NCBI RefSeq assembly: GCF_003325755.1
Contig: NZ_QORI02000006.1
Span: 185,282 to 249,281 of the forward strand
Length of the DNA: 64,000 nucleotides
Direction: 5' to 3'
Source: Pseudomonas sp. SST3
GTDB taxonomy: Bacteria; Pseudomonadota; Gammaproteobacteria; Pseudomonadales; Pseudomonadaceae
Shown: positions 54,144 to 63,809 of the stretch, piece by piece
Layout of the letters: each line of letters opens with the position of its first letter
Numbering within the stretch: the first letter of the stretch is position 1
Notes under the pieces: generated by a model
The model's input: the letters and a program-made list of their open reading frames with translations, nothing else
Told to the model about the DNA's origin: nothing
The model's database searches: none
Program-made: the position numbers and the translations under genes

Positions 54144-55052
54144 TCAGGCGACCGAGGCGTCCTCGCCCAGATGTATTACCCGTGCTGCGCGCAGCATGCA
54201 CTTGGCCATTTCCGGCGGGGAGAACTTGGTGAGGATGTCATTAGCGCCGGACGCCTTGGCCTTGTCGGTGCTGATGGTGCTGTCCAGTGAGGTATGCAGC
54301 AGCACATAGATGGGGGCGTAGTCCGGATGTTTGCGAAGCGTCTGGGTGAACGTATAGCCATCCATTTCCGGCATCTCGATATCCGACACCACGACGTTGA
54401 TTGCCTCGTAGCTGTCCTTCAGCTTATCGAGCTTTTCAAAGGCTTCGCGGGCGCTGCGCACCGCATGACAAGTAATGCCCATCTTGGTCAGCGCCGACAC
54501 TGACATGTGTATTGCGACCTGGCTGTCGTCAACGATCAGCGCGCGGGTTTCGGTAAGCAGCTGCGCATCCTGATCATCGAGATGGGAGATATCCGCCTCG
54601 CCCGGAACCGGCGCGATCATCTGGATCACCTTCTCCACATCGAGAATCTGAATCAGCTCACCGTCGACATCGGCCGTACCGGTAATAAAGGAGTTGTTTC
54701 GCGCACCATAAGGCGGCGGCAGAATCTTGGAGGACTGGATATGCACAATCTTCACCACCGCCTGCACATGCAAGCCCTGCTTCGAGCGGCTGATCTCGGT
54801 CACGATCAGGCAGCCACCCTTGGGGTCCTGCAGCGGCGCCATGCCGATGGCCAGGCTCAGGTCGATGACTGATAGCGGCTGCCCGCGCAGCGTGGCGACG
54901 CCTCTGACATGAGGATGCGATTCGGGAAGTCGGGTCAACGACGGCGTCGGAATGATCTCGCTGACCTTCAACAGATTGATCGCCATCTGCTTGCCGCTGC
55001 GAAGCGTGAATAGCAGGAGCGATAAGGCGTCGGTGGCGGATGCGTTGTTCAT
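54144..55052 (-). CDS. cheV: Chemotaxis coupling protein CheV
   Basis: The 302-residue protein has an N-terminal CheW domain (about 10-155; QMAINLLKVSEIIPTPSLTRLPESHPHVRGVATLRG) and a C-terminal receiver (about 170-295; Asp175/Asp176, phosphorylation site Asp224 in VVSDIEMPEMDG, Lys in LTKFSPPE). CheV couples chemoreceptors to CheA and is tuned by phosphorylation. It stands alone, as in many Pseudomonas. Confidence 0.94.
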   Translation of the reverse strand: MNNASATDALSLLLFTLRSGKQMAINLLKVSEIIPTPSLTRLPESHPHVRGVATLRGQPLSVIDLSLAIGMAPLQDPKGGCLIVTEISRSKQGLHVQAVVKIVHIQSSKILPPPYGARNNSFITGTADVDGELIQILDVEKVIQMIAPVPGEADISHLDDQDAQLLTETRALIVDDSQVAIHMSVSALTKMGITCHAVRSAREAFEKLDKLKDSYEAINVVVSDIEMPEMDGYTFTQTLRKHPDYAPIYVLLHTSLDSTISTDKAKASGANDILTKFSPPEMAKCMLRAARVIHLGEDASVA

Positions 55053-55172
55053 GAATAGTCCTGTGGGAGAGCCGGTCTCGTAGCGTGGATAACGCCTCGC
55101 CAGAAGTTGTCGGCCGGCGCGGCGAAATCTTCAGTGGCCTGAGCGGCTTCCGACGAATTGCCGAGCCTTCGG

Positions 55173-56360
55173 TCAGCAGCGCTCGAATATTGCGGCGATC
55201 CCCTGCCCGCCACCGATGCACATGGTTACCAGCGCATAGCGCCCCTGGATACGCTGCAATTCGTGGATAGCCTTGACGCTGATGATCGCGCCGGTCGCAC
55301 CGACCGGATGGCCCAGGGAGATGCCCGAGCCGTTGGGATTGACCTTTGCCGGATCCATGCCGAGTTCCTGCATCACGGCGCAGGCCTGGGCGGCGAAGGC
55401 TTCGTTGGCTTCGATTACGTCGATCTGTTCCAGGCTAATGCCGGTGCGCTCAAGCACCTTGCGCACCGCCGGCACTGGGCCGATGCCCATGTACGCTGGG
55501 TCGACCCCGGCATGGGCGTAGCCGACCAGCCGCGCCATTGGCGTCAAGCCTAATGCCTGAGCCCGCCCGGCCTCGGCCAGCACCAGCGCCGCGGCGCCAT
55601 CGTTTAGCCCCGACGCATTACCGGCGGTCACGGTGCCGTTATCCTTTTTGAATACCGGCTTCAAGGCCGCAAGCCGCTCGGCGGTCAGATCCGGGCGCAG
55701 GTGCTCATCCGTGTCGAAATGGCTGAAGCCCTTGCGACTGCGGATTTCAACCGGAACGATTTGCGCGCGGAAATAGCCGTTCTCCAAGGCGCGAGAGGCG
55801 CGCTGCTGACTTCCCAGCGCCAGCGCATCCTGCTGCTTGCGGCTGATGCCGTAGCGCTCAGCCACGTTCTCGGCGGTCACGCCCATATGGAACTTACCCC
55901 AGGGGTCGTGCAACAGCGTGTTCATGTAATCGATCGCCTGGCTGTCGCCCAGGCGTGCGCCCCAGCGCATGTTCGGCAAGATGTATGGGCCGCGGCTCAT
56001 GCTCTCCGCGCCGCCACCGATGGCCACATCGGTATCGCCCAACAAGATCGACTGGGCCGCAGAAATCACCGCCTGCAAGCCCGAGCCGCACAGGCGATTG
56101 ACGTTGAACGCCGGGGTTTCCAGCGGAATGCCGGCGTCCACCGCGGCCACACGCGCCAGGTAGCCATCCCGTGGTTCGGTGGGTATGACATTACCCATCA
56201 CGACATGACCGACCGCGTCCGGCGGCGTGCCGGAGCACTCCAGCACGCCGCGGCAGACCGTGGTGGCCAAGGTGGTCAGATCAACATCCTTCAGCGCGCC
56301 GCCAAAAGAGCCGATCGCTGTGCGGATAGCGCCGACGACGACGATTTCGCGTTCTGGCAT
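55173..56360 (-). CDS. Beta-ketothiolase (BktB-like)
   Basis: The 395-residue thiolase has nucleophile Cys91 (NRLCGSG), His351 (GHPVGATG) and Cys381 (CIGGGQG). It resembles BktB of Cupriavidus closely in the end [20 protein letters not shown] and in VIPTEPRD, so it may act on C4-C5 3-ketoacyl-CoA. I use the ATG at 56360 (GGGAGA upstream); the frame is open to 56462. No polyhydroxyalkanoate or beta-oxidation gene lies beside it. Confidence 0.93.
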   Translation of the reverse strand: MPEREIVVVGAIRTAIGSFGGALKDVDLTTLATTVCRGVLECSGTPPDAVGHVVMGNVIPTEPRDGYLARVAAVDAGIPLETPAFNVNRLCGSGLQAVISAAQSILLGDTDVAIGGGAESMSRGPYILPNMRWGARLGDSQAIDYMNTLLHDPWGKFHMGVTAENVAERYGISRKQQDALALGSQQRASRALENGYFRAQIVPVEIRSRKGFSHFDTDEHLRPDLTAERLAALKPVFKKDNGTVTAGNASGLNDGAAALVLAEAGRAQALGLTPMARLVGYAHAGVDPAYMGIGPVPAVRKVLERTGISLEQIDVIEANEAFAAQACAVMQELGMDPAKVNPNGSGISLGHPVGATGAIISVKAIHELQRIQGRYALVTMCIGGGQGIAAIFERC

Positions 56361-56509
56361 GGGGGTTCTCCCTGCTATTTCTCGGGTCACGCCGATCGAT
56401 GGCGCGAGGATAAGCCCGATCCTAGCCAGATGGCTGAGGAGCACAACAAGGAAAACCCGCATATCAACTCTGCAGATTTGCAGAACGCATCGGTCATTTT
56501 CCGATTTCG

Positions 56510-58654
56510 CTAGGAGGCCGGCCGGGAACGCGGCGCCATGGCATCGGTGGCGATAAGCGTGCCTTGACGATGGCGATCAGCCTTAGCGGATCTCTTGCGG
56601 GCGCTAATGGTGGCTACGCACTGATCCTCGTCGTTGAGAATAACGATGCACTCCAGGCACTGGATGCACTCGCCGTAGTCAATGCGCCCGTCGCGCTTGA
56701 TCGCGCCGATCTCGCAATGGTTCTTGCAGTGTTGGCAGGGTTTGCCGCAGGCGTCGATGCGCTTGAGCCATGAAAACAGGTGGAACTTGCCGAGCATCGC
56801 CAGCCCTGCACCCAGCGGGCAAACATAGCGGCAATAGAACTTATGCACGAACAACCCGAGCCCGAGCAGGCCCATGGCGTAGAGCACGAAGGGCCAGGAG
56901 CGCACGAAAAACAGCGTGATGCTGGTCTTGAAGGGCTCGATTTCGGCCAGCCGCTCGGCCAAGGTCAGCGAATAAAAAGCCGTGGGCACCAGCCCGATCA
57001 GAATCAGATATTTCAACCATTGCAGCCGCCGATGGCTGCTATCGGAGATTTTCCATTGCGGGATGTGCAAGCGCTTGGCGATCCAACCGAGCATCTCTTG
57101 CAGCGCGCCGAACGGGCAAAGCCAGCCGCAGAATACCCCGCGCCCCCAGACGAACAGGCTGACGAAGGTGAAGCTCCAGAGCATGAAGATCACCGGGTCC
57201 ATCAGGAACACCTGGATATCGAAGTTCTTCCACAGCGCCAAAAGCAACGTAAAGATATTCACCACCGACAGCTGGCCTTGGGCGTAGAGGCCGATGAACA
57301 CCAGCGTGAACAGCAGAAAACCGGCCCGGAACAGGTGAAATCCTCGGCTATGCCGGCTGATGCGGTGCTGCCAGATGAACACACCTGTCAGCAGCAGCAA
57401 TGACAGCCCCAACACTCCAACCTGCCACCAGCGCTCCTGCCACATCCGCAGCCAGACCGGGACCGGCTCGGCAACAACCTGTGCCTGTTGGACGTCGAAC
57501 AGCTCGGGGGCGAGCTGAAAATCGCGGGTGAACTGGGTGTGGGTTTCCACCAAGTGGTTGCGCGGCAACCTCACGTTGAGGCGCAGGCCGGCCGGCTCTG
57601 CGGGGTTGAATGCATTGTGTGCCTTGATTCGGAACACGTGCGCTTCGTCCGCATCGATGGGCACGTTCAACATTGCCAGCACCGCGCCGTTGTTAAAGTT
57701 CATGTCGTGCAGTTCGATGGCGTGATCGTTCTGCATCAGCACCAGCCGACTCGGCGTGGTGGCGGGCATGAAGTCGTCCGGTACATGGCGATATATGCCC
57801 GACGACATCACCAGCAATGCCTGTTCATTGGGTTTCAGCTCTTCCATCAGTCGTTGGAATTCCGCGTCACCGAGCAGGTTACGGCCGATAGTCGGCGCGT
57901 TCAGGTAGGCGAAGTACAGATCGCTGAAAGGCCTGTTCTCTCCGTCCGCCTCGAGGTCCGGATAGTCATCGAGCGTATGCCCTATCGCCCGCTCCACCTC
58001 GTTGCGACTGATCGTCCAGCGCTGAACGAAACCTTCTCGAAGCAATTCGCCCCAGTCGAGCGGCTGGTAAACATCAGGCTTGGCGGTCGCCAGCGGGCCA
58101 CTGGAAAAACCTTCGAGTAACTGCCGGGCAACGCTCAGCGCGGAAAGCAGAACGGTCTCGTTGAGAATGACCAGCGACACCGTGGCCTTGCTCACGCCGT
58201 CGATCCGTGTCACCGAGTCGCTCGCGGCCATCCCCCCTTCCCGACCGCCTACCACGATGGGCTTGCCAATCGATTTTTGCCGATACTGCTCAACGAAATC
58301 GAACAGAGATTGCTCGCCAAGCCCGTGCAGAAATACCGGCTCGTGATGTTCCAGCACCTTGATGCCGGCCAGTACGCCCTGCGGATCCATGCCGATCAGC
58401 AGCCGTATCGGCTTGCCGGAAAAGCCCTGAAGATTGGAGTAGTCGGTGGATTCAAAGGCGTAGCCGAGCAACTCGTCGAGTTGATACGCGCTGTAGACCG
58501 GCGGGTTTTCCTGCTTGGGCTCGATGCGCGTGGCCTTCGGAAACAGCTGCATGATCTGTTCGTCCAGACCCTGCGCGAAGAGCGATGGGCTGACCAGTAC
58601 GCACAACAACAAGAGCGCGCGCACGCACGGAGTCAGGGTGGCGCTGCGAGTCAT
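56510..58654 (-). CDS. NosR/NirI-family membrane flavo-iron-sulfur protein
   Basis: The 714-residue protein has a signal sequence, a periplasmic FMN-binding domain (about 75-175; [11 protein letters not shown], covalent FMN threonine about 158), five or six membrane helices, two Cys-x3-CysPro sites (FCGWLCP, Cys509/Cys513; YCRYVCP, Cys608/Cys612) and a C-terminal 2x[4Fe-4S] ferredoxin region ([19 protein letters not shown]). This is the NosR/NirI layout, which supports N2O or nitrite reductase maturation and electron supply. The second ferredoxin cluster has [17 protein letters not shown], without the usual CP. No nosZ or nirS lies beside it in the window, so which of the two it serves is open. 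Confidence 0.85.
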   Translation of the reverse strand: MTRSATLTPCVRALLLLCVLVSPSLFAQGLDEQIMQLFPKATRIEPKQENPPVYSAYQLDELLGYAFESTDYSNLQGFSGKPIRLLIGMDPQGVLAGIKVLEHHEPVFLHGLGEQSLFDFVEQYRQKSIGKPIVVGGREGGMAASDSVTRIDGVSKATVSLVILNETVLLSALSVARQLLEGFSSGPLATAKPDVYQPLDWGELLREGFVQRWTISRNEVERAIGHTLDDYPDLEADGENRPFSDLYFAYLNAPTIGRNLLGDAEFQRLMEELKPNEQALLVMSSGIYRHVPDDFMPATTPSRLVLMQNDHAIELHDMNFNNGAVLAMLNVPIDADEAHVFRIKAHNAFNPAEPAGLRLNVRLPRNHLVETHTQFTRDFQLAPELFDVQQAQVVAEPVPVWLRMWQERWWQVGVLGLSLLLLTGVFIWQHRISRHSRGFHLFRAGFLLFTLVFIGLYAQGQLSVVNIFTLLLALWKNFDIQVFLMDPVIFMLWSFTFVSLFVWGRGVFCGWLCPFGALQEMLGWIAKRLHIPQWKISDSSHRRLQWLKYLILIGLVPTAFYSLTLAERLAEIEPFKTSITLFFVRSWPFVLYAMGLLGLGLFVHKFYCRYVCPLGAGLAMLGKFHLFSWLKRIDACGKPCQHCKNHCEIGAIKRDGRIDYGECIQCLECIVILNDEDQCVATISARKRSAKADRHRQGTLIATDAMAPRSRPAS

Positions 58655-58851
58655 GGGTGCCTCTAGGCTTGCCGTTATACACCCATGCTAATCAGCAGCC
58701 CCCTGGACACCATGCCACTTGCTGGTCAGAAAGGCAGTACTTCAGTCTAGGGCCGCCCCCACAGGTAGACGTTTATCGCAAGCAGCACCGACGTCGGGAA
58801 CGATGAGCTACTGCCTCGGGCCCAATCCAGACAACCCCAGGAGGTCCAGCA

Positions 58852-59163
58852 ATGAGCAAGGCCGTCAAACCGGATGCCGAACAGCCCTACTTCGATACGC
58901 CCTCACACATCCCGAGCGGTAGCAATCATCAGATCCCACACAGCCATCGGCTGGTTTACCGCGACCACGATGTAATCGTGCACATCACTGGCTATGAGTA
59001 TGAAACCTTCGGAGAGACGCTGTGGGCCGTGGGTGCAGAAGTGGTGAAAGACCTTGAAATCGTCGTCCCGGTCAGCATCGACCAGACGCAGCATTACCGC
59101 AGTTTCGATGAAGCGCTCGAGCGCGGTTGTGAGATGGGCAGAGAACTGGTCGATCGACTGTAA
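58852..59163 (+). CDS. Small conserved hypothetical protein
   Basis: The 103-residue soluble protein (SNHQIPHSHRLVYRDHDVIV, VVPVSIDQTQHYRSFDEALE) has no motif I recognise. AGGAGG lies 6 bases before the ATG, so expression is likely. The next gene follows after 70 bp and may be co-transcribed. Confidence 0.7.
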   Translation: MSKAVKPDAEQPYFDTPSHIPSGSNHQIPHSHRLVYRDHDVIVHITGYEYETFGETLWAVGAEVVKDLEIVVPVSIDQTQHYRSFDEALERGCEMGRELVDRL

Positions 59164-59233
59164 CACCTGCTCTCGCCTGGCCCTTGGTCCCGAAGACCGC
59201 CCTGATCCACCGCTATTCCGGGAGGAAGACTCA

Positions 59234-59530
59234 ATGAGCGATAACAACGCCAAAGTACGACACGATGACGGTGCGCACCGCTACGTGCTGGAGGTCGACG
59301 GTCAGGACCTCGGCTTCGCCGAATACCGTGACGACGGTCAACGCCAGATATTCACCCACACCGAGGTAGACCAGAGCCTCTCTGGGCAGGGCATGGGTAG
59401 TAAGCTGGTCCGCGAGTCGCTCGACGATGCACGCCGCCGAGGCAAGCGTGTGGTACCGGTTTGCGGGTTCGTCGCCGACTACGTGAAGAAGCATCCGGAG
59501 TGGAACGACATAATCGACTCGCCTGCTTGA
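59234..59530 (+). CDS. GNAT-like N-acetyltransferase (YidJ type)
   Basis: The 98-residue protein is a short GCN5-related fold: RYVLEVDGQDLGFAEYRDDG, FTHTEVDQSLSGQGMGSKLV, then VPVCGFVADYVKKHPEWNDI. The acetyl-CoA loop QGMGSKLV is present. This matches the small YjdJ/NATD1-like family. GGAGGAAG lies before the ATG at 59234; the earlier frame start is not needed. Substrate unknown. Confidence 0.85.
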   Translation: MSDNNAKVRHDDGAHRYVLEVDGQDLGFAEYRDDGQRQIFTHTEVDQSLSGQGMGSKLVRESLDDARRRGKRVVPVCGFVADYVKKHPEWNDIIDSPA

Positions 59531-59573
59531 AAAAGGTCCGCGCCGGCTGCGATCGCCGCCTTGGGCAGGTACC

Positions 59574-59957
59574 ATGCGCGCGCCCAATCCAGATGCGCCT
59601 GTAATGAGCTGCACCAACCGCAAGATCGATCGATTACGCCAGCAAATTCCTGGCTTTGCCTGCGAGCCCGGCTGCCATGACTGCTGCGGGCCTGTAACGG
59701 CGTCGTCCGAGGAAATGGCTCGACTGCCTCACCGCAGCGACGCCGAACACGATGCCGCCTTAGCGCATTGGGACTGCGTGCATCTCGGTCCTAATGGCTG
59801 CGAAGCCTACGCCGAGCGCCCTCTCATCTGTCGACTGTTCGGTACCACCGCGAGCCTGCCTTGCCCGCGAGGCCGCGGCCCGGAAAGTCCCACTGCGCCA
59901 GAAGTGGAAAAACAGGTGCATCAGCTTATCGCCAGCACTCGTCAGGTACTGGTATAG
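59574..59957 (+). CDS. YkgJ-family cysteine cluster protein
   Basis: The protein has the conserved cysteine set of the Fe-S/zinc-binding YkgJ family: CEPGCHDCCGPV, WDCVHLGPNGCEAYAERPLICRLFG and LPCPRG. Starts at 59574 (127 residues) and 59604 (117 residues) are both possible; the second gives MSCTNRKIDRLR. Function unknown. It is the last intact chromosomal gene before the disrupted FKBP gene. Confidence 0.82.
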   Translation: MRAPNPDAPVMSCTNRKIDRLRQQIPGFACEPGCHDCCGPVTASSEEMARLPHRSDAEHDAALAHWDCVHLGPNGCEAYAERPLICRLFGTTASLPCPRGRGPESPTAPEVEKQVHQLIASTRQVLV

Positions 59958-60039
59958 GGTTTGTTGCCATCACAACGCGAGCCTCGTTGGCGCATGAAAC
60001 GGCAACGCCCTCTAGCAACCCATTCAATAAGAGAAACAG

Positions 60040-60243
60040 ATGAGCAACGAACTGCAGATCGAAGACCTCCGACTCGGCGACGGTAAGGCTGTGGTCAAGG
60101 GAGCCCTGATCACTACCGAATACCGCGGCCAGCTGGAAGACGGCACCACCTTCGACTCATCCTACGAACGCGGCAAGCCGTTCCAATGCGTCATCGGCAC
60201 CGGTCGCGTGATCAAAGGTTGGGAGCAACAATTTTGTAAGTGA
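60040..60243 (+). pseudogene. FKBP-type peptidyl-prolyl isomerase, cut by the island
   Basis: The N-terminal 65 residues are a clean FKBP domain (VVKGALITTEYRGQLEDGTT, RVIKGWEQ). FKBPs of this short cytoplasmic type are about 110 residues; here the second half (the VGG and AYGE segments) is missing and the frame runs into a stop after CK. The break coincides with a drop in GC content. The remaining half is not seen elsewhere in the window, so the island must continue beyond 64000. Confidence 0.88.
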
Positions 60244-60801
60244 CAATACGTCGATAATCTTCAAAGGTCGCCCTTAAACCTACACCTACAAACCAGCAGC
60301 CACATACGCGTGCAAGCCTCGTGGAGCCCCGAGACTTGACGCTGGCGAGTACCCGCCGTCAACCCCAAGGCTCGTCATTAAAATCGCTCAAAGAACCTCT
60401 TAGGAGCTTTAAAGAGGCGTAGATAAAACCTCATAAGCGGGGTGAGGCTGGGAGGTCCCGAAGGCGATCAAAACAAGCGAGAAACAACGCAAAATTTTCA
60501 TTGTTCCTCTCCCATCTTCGAGCGCTGCTTACCTCAATGCCCCCACGCCACAAGCCAGTGGGCAAAGAAATGCTAAGCGAACCCGGACGCCACTGTTCTA
60601 AGATTCACCGCACTACTAATGCAAAAATTTAGTAGACTCGCTTTAGAAGTGACGACCAAGAGCTACCCTTGAAGCCTTTACCTGCGCAGCTTCCGGTCGG
60701 CGGGCTCCCTAAACCAGCGTTTCGTTGACGACCGCAGTATAGGAGAGAGCTTTGAATCTCTCATACAGTAATTAACTCAACTAGGAGTAACCATTCCAGT
60801 C
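60244..60801. other. 558-bp gene-free left flank of the island
   Basis: No coding frame was found. It holds the element edge, a run of hairpin-rich sequence at about 60415-60480, an AT-rich stretch at 60610-60650 suited to a promoter, and GAGAG-ctttga-a-TCTCTC at about 60744-60763 just before the next gene. A structured RNA is possible but unproven. Confidence 0.45.
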
Positions 60802-61317
60802 ATGAGTGAGACCAGTGAAGAGAAGACCAAGCGTAAGTATCTTCAGCTCATGAATGACTATGAGTGGAGCTACCAGTACTCAATTTTCTATGATGACCCT
60901 AGTTACAGCTGTCGACTGCTAGAAGACATGGTTGGGTTCAAACAAGCCTTAAGACGAAAGTGGCCTGATACAGCCTTCTTGATTCGCATCCAGAGTCATA
61001 GAAGAGAAATGGGCGCAGGAAGCAATAATAAAGTCTTGCAGGCCTTCCTCTCCATCCTAAGCACCAGCAAGCTACAGGGCATCATGGACGGATTCCTTGA
61101 CCCTTTGTTTGCAGTCCAAGTTAACATTATGTACAAAAGGCTTAGCATCGATAAGCAAAAGCGGATGTACCAAGCAATTGCCCAGCAGATGCCTCACGAT
61201 CTCTCTAAAGTTTTCAAAGACAAAACAGGTCCCATCAAGCGGTACACCATCTTGAACAAGACGAAGCTGGCGAAACGTGAAAATCCTTTAACTGAACTTA
61301 ATGCAGAGAGTAGCTAG
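60802..61317 (+). CDS. Island protein of unknown function (171 residues)
   Basis: The basic, soluble protein (KYLQLMNDYEWSYQYSIFYD, FKQALRRKWPDTAFLIRIQS, YKRLSIDKQKRMYQAIAQQM) has no membrane segment and no family I recognise. The DYEWSYQYSIFYD and WPDTAFLIRI segments are reminiscent of small replication-initiator-like proteins, but I see no catalytic tyrosine motif that would settle it. Codon use is AT-richer than the neighbouring chromosome. AGGAG lies 14 bases upstream, a long spacing. Confidence 0.65.
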   Translation: MSETSEEKTKRKYLQLMNDYEWSYQYSIFYDDPSYSCRLLEDMVGFKQALRRKWPDTAFLIRIQSHRREMGAGSNNKVLQAFLSILSTSKLQGIMDGFLDPLFAVQVNIMYKRLSIDKQKRMYQAIAQQMPHDLSKVFKDKTGPIKRYTILNKTKLAKRENPLTELNAESS

Positions 61318-61439
61318 CAGGTCCCGCCTATCATTTTATCTCAGAAACGGCTGCACTGATGACCATACAATCGGAGCGTGGCGAAATTTTAATCAGATGG
61401 ATAGATTAGACGGAGCTGCAAGCTAACAAGTAAAGATAT

Positions 61440-61478
61440 AGCTGCAAACGCTCCGAAATTTACCGAAGCGTCACAGCT
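61440..61478. terminator. Hairpin between convergent island genes
   Basis: AGCTG...ACGCT and AGCGT...CAGCT arms form a two-part stem in the 194-bp gap between the converging genes at 61317 and 61512. It may act as a bidirectional terminator; T runs are short. Confidence 0.45.
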
Positions 61479-61511
61479 AATCCAGTTTTGGTAGCTTGCA
61501 TAGTCAGTCAA

Positions 61512-62570
61512 TTATAGAAAGGTGCCTTGCCTGTCAGCCATAAGTGTCCGATCAATAGACCAGTGATCTAATAGGCAATAGAACATACTCTTCAAATCGG
61601 TAGACGCTTGAGAGTGGGTAGTAAATTGGCGCTGCATTGAAAGCTGCTCAAACTCTTTGGCTGTATTGAATAGGTTCTTTCCTACTTCAGGCCTAGAGAA
61701 ATAGCTACCGAGAATATCAGCCTGCAAAGCAGCCAACTGCTTATCAACGCTCAGCCTCACCTGTCTGGCTGTAGTCGCCCCCTCCGTAGCGTGCTCCTCA
61801 ACAAGCCCAAGCGCAATTCCCATTATCTTTTTCAAGCCGGACTTGCCTCTGGAACCATACGTGAAGCCCTCCTCCAATATTGCCGAGCGCTCGTTTGGCT
61901 CGACAAAAGCGAGATCTTTCAGCAAGTAGTCAATCGTCAGAGCCACTAGAGAGCAAATAAAATATAAGCACCGCAGAGCTATCTCTCGCTGAAGGGGGTT
62001 TTCAATCGCAGCTTGAGCAAAGAACTTGGCATGCTCAAGCCATGCATTGCAGCTATCAAAAGTCAATCCTCTTGATAAAAGCCCTTTGCAAAACCTCATT
62101 CGCCATTTCCAGTCGCCGTCGAGCTTACTCAAAGAGTATTCGGCGATGCGGCTGAAAAACTCTTCATCGCTAAGCCTCAACGGATTTAGGCCCTCCCGAC
62201 TGCCTAGTCTGGCGAGAAAAGAACCATCCAGCACGACCACGTCGAGTTCATTACCGAAGTTCTTGACCTCAGGTCTTCGATCAGTTGTGGCTACAATGAC
62301 ATTGGTCGCTCCGACAGCTTTCTGGAGGCCTTTAGCCCAGAATATACGTTCAATAGCTTGTGGGGTTTTTTTATTCTTAGCGTCGACTATTGTTATCTCG
62401 CGTGAAACGGACGACGCCCGGCTGTACAACCATAGGTCAATATCGGTGACATCAAACCCTTCGTACGTGAAAGGGACACCTCTCACAACGTAATAGCCAG
62501 ACTTCGAAAAATAAGATCGTAACAACTCTTCTGCAATATAGCCCTTTCCTAGACTTGTCGGCTTGACCAT
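61512..62570 (-). CDS. PD-(D/E)XK nuclease-like island protein
   Basis: The 352-residue protein has an N-terminal restriction-endonuclease-like fold: GKGYIAEELLRSYFSKSGYY, then FDVTDIDLWLYS (Asp) and EITIVDAKNK, which fit the D ... (D/E)-x-K catalytic pattern with DAK. A helical region of about 200 residues follows with no known motif. Its ATG overlaps the stop of the upstream gene (TAATG), so the two are a coupled pair. It could be a defence effector, a restriction enzyme subunit or a transposition nuclease; I favour defence, weakly. Confidence 0.7.
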   Translation of the reverse strand: MVKPTSLGKGYIAEELLRSYFSKSGYYVVRGVPFTYEGFDVTDIDLWLYSRASSVSREITIVDAKNKKTPQAIERIFWAKGLQKAVGATNVIVATTDRRPEVKNFGNELDVVVLDGSFLARLGSREGLNPLRLSDEEFFSRIAEYSLSKLDGDWKWRMRFCKGLLSRGLTFDSCNAWLEHAKFFAQAAIENPLQREIALRCLYFICSLVALTIDYLLKDLAFVEPNERSAILEEGFTYGSRGKSGLKKIMGIALGLVEEHATEGATTARQVRLSVDKQLAALQADILGSYFSRPEVGKNLFNTAKEFEQLSMQRQFTTHSQASTDLKSMFYCLLDHWSIDRTLMADRQGTFL

Positions 62571-63637
62571 TAGAACACTCCTGTTCGAAGTGCTGACAAC
62601 ATATCATTAGTTGCTCTAGGGCTGTTTTGCAATTGTTTGCGGCGCTGGACGGACCTGTTTGCTTCCGGCCCTACGTACCCTACTAGGGAGGCTGTAGGTA
62701 GCACCGTCAACGAATGCTCGCTAACATCACCCTCTCTAATAGCTTTTCGGGCAAGCTCACCGATTTCTCTCTTTAATAGCAACAGCATCGGCCCACGCCG
62801 GCCGTTTTTCTCGCCATGAAATACTTGCACGACGCCTTTAAGCTCAAGCACTTTGTAATCTTGCCCAATTGCTGACACCGGACCAACAGCCTCACCTCGA
62901 ATTAGCGCGGATAGCAAAGCATCTACCATGCGAATATTGCCTCTTGCATAATCACTCTTGGTAATGCCGTAAGTCACTGAGCTAAGAAACGCTTTAGCCA
63001 AATCGAAAGCGTCATCGACCATTGAGTTGCTGCCAAACTTAGAAAACGCGGACGGGAGAGTAACAAACCCGGTGTTGCTGACGTTGTTGTTAACGATGCT
63101 TATGTCAAAAAGCCCTATTGAAGAGACTTTGTTAAACAACCCCTCACCAAGCATGTGTTTGACAGTATCAACATCGATACACGCCTTTCGCTTCAGCAAG
63201 TCGGTAAAGTCAGCTAGCAGCTGTCGTTCCTGAGCGGCCAGAGAATCTAGGACGAGCATCAGCTTCCCAGAAGTTTCACGCCTAAAGAGATTTCCATTGA
63301 AAAGCAGGGTTTCGCTAGCATCAAGCTGCTCCGACTCTACGAATCCTATGTCACCTGCCTCAGTGAATAGCTGATCGACATCGGCAGCCGCGAGCTGGCG
63401 TAAGTCTGCGATTTCAGATCGAACCTCACTCGCCCTAACAGGAGCGATTGAAGCCCTCTCTGCGAGGTCAATGGCCCCGAGCTCAATGGGGTCGGGAGCC
63501 AGCTTGGCGAAGATGTCTGCAGTGTGATTCAGTACAGATTCTGATGTTACGCCTAGAGCTACGACTTCGCCGGTCTTGCTGACGTCGATGTAGTCGTTAC
63601 CTTTCAATATTTTGAGAAGATTTGGTAATTCAAGCAT
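62570..63637 (-). CDS. Unknown partner of the island nuclease (355 residues)
   Basis: The soluble protein starts LELPNLLKILKGNDYIDVSK and has segments that look like winged-helix repeats and a C-terminal stretch LLLLKREIGELARKAIREGD. I find no Walker, helicase, methylase or transposase motif. It is the first gene of the coupled pair with the nuclease. Its pairing suggests a sensor, regulator or DNA-recognition subunit. The frame is open slightly upstream of the ATG, so the start is not certain. Confidence 0.65.
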   Translation of the reverse strand: MLELPNLLKILKGNDYIDVSKTGEVVALGVTSESVLNHTADIFAKLAPDPIELGAIDLAERASIAPVRASEVRSEIADLRQLAAADVDQLFTEAGDIGFVESEQLDASETLLFNGNLFRRETSGKLMLVLDSLAAQERQLLADFTDLLKRKACIDVDTVKHMLGEGLFNKVSSIGLFDISIVNNNVSNTGFVTLPSAFSKFGSNSMVDDAFDLAKAFLSSVTYGITKSDYARGNIRMVDALLSALIRGEAVGPVSAIGQDYKVLELKGVVQVFHGEKNGRRGPMLLLLKREIGELARKAIREGDVSEHSLTVLPTASLVGYVGPEANRSVQRRKQLQNSPRATNDMLSALRTGVF

Positions 63638-63773
63638 CAGGCTTATGTTTGATGCCTTGGCTAAGGATGGTCTGAAGTAGTCAGGTATTTCTGGCTGACT
63701 CCAGCCCTTGCCGATTTCAAAACGGTGATTCGGCTAAAAAACGATCAAATCATCCCCTCTTTCCGGATTTATA

Positions 63774-63799
63774 GCCGGCGCGAGCACCTCGCGCCGGCC
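63774..63799. terminator. Hairpin downstream of the IS5-type transposase
   Basis: GCCGGCGCGAG and CTCGCGCCGGC form a perfect 11-bp stem around CAC, 11 bp beyond the transposase stop. It may end the transposase transcript. The IS end probably lies near CTAA at 63734-63737, the usual IS5 target form, but its terminal repeat was not confirmed. Confidence 0.6.
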
Positions 63800-63809
63800 A
63801 TTTCCCGCA

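Noticed and set aside
61512..62570. Nuclease gene as tnsA of a Tn7-like transposon
   Set aside because: It lacks a neighbouring tnsB or tnsC, is preceded by an unrelated gene, and has a long helical C-terminal region unlike TnsA; it cannot be excluded without the rest of the island.
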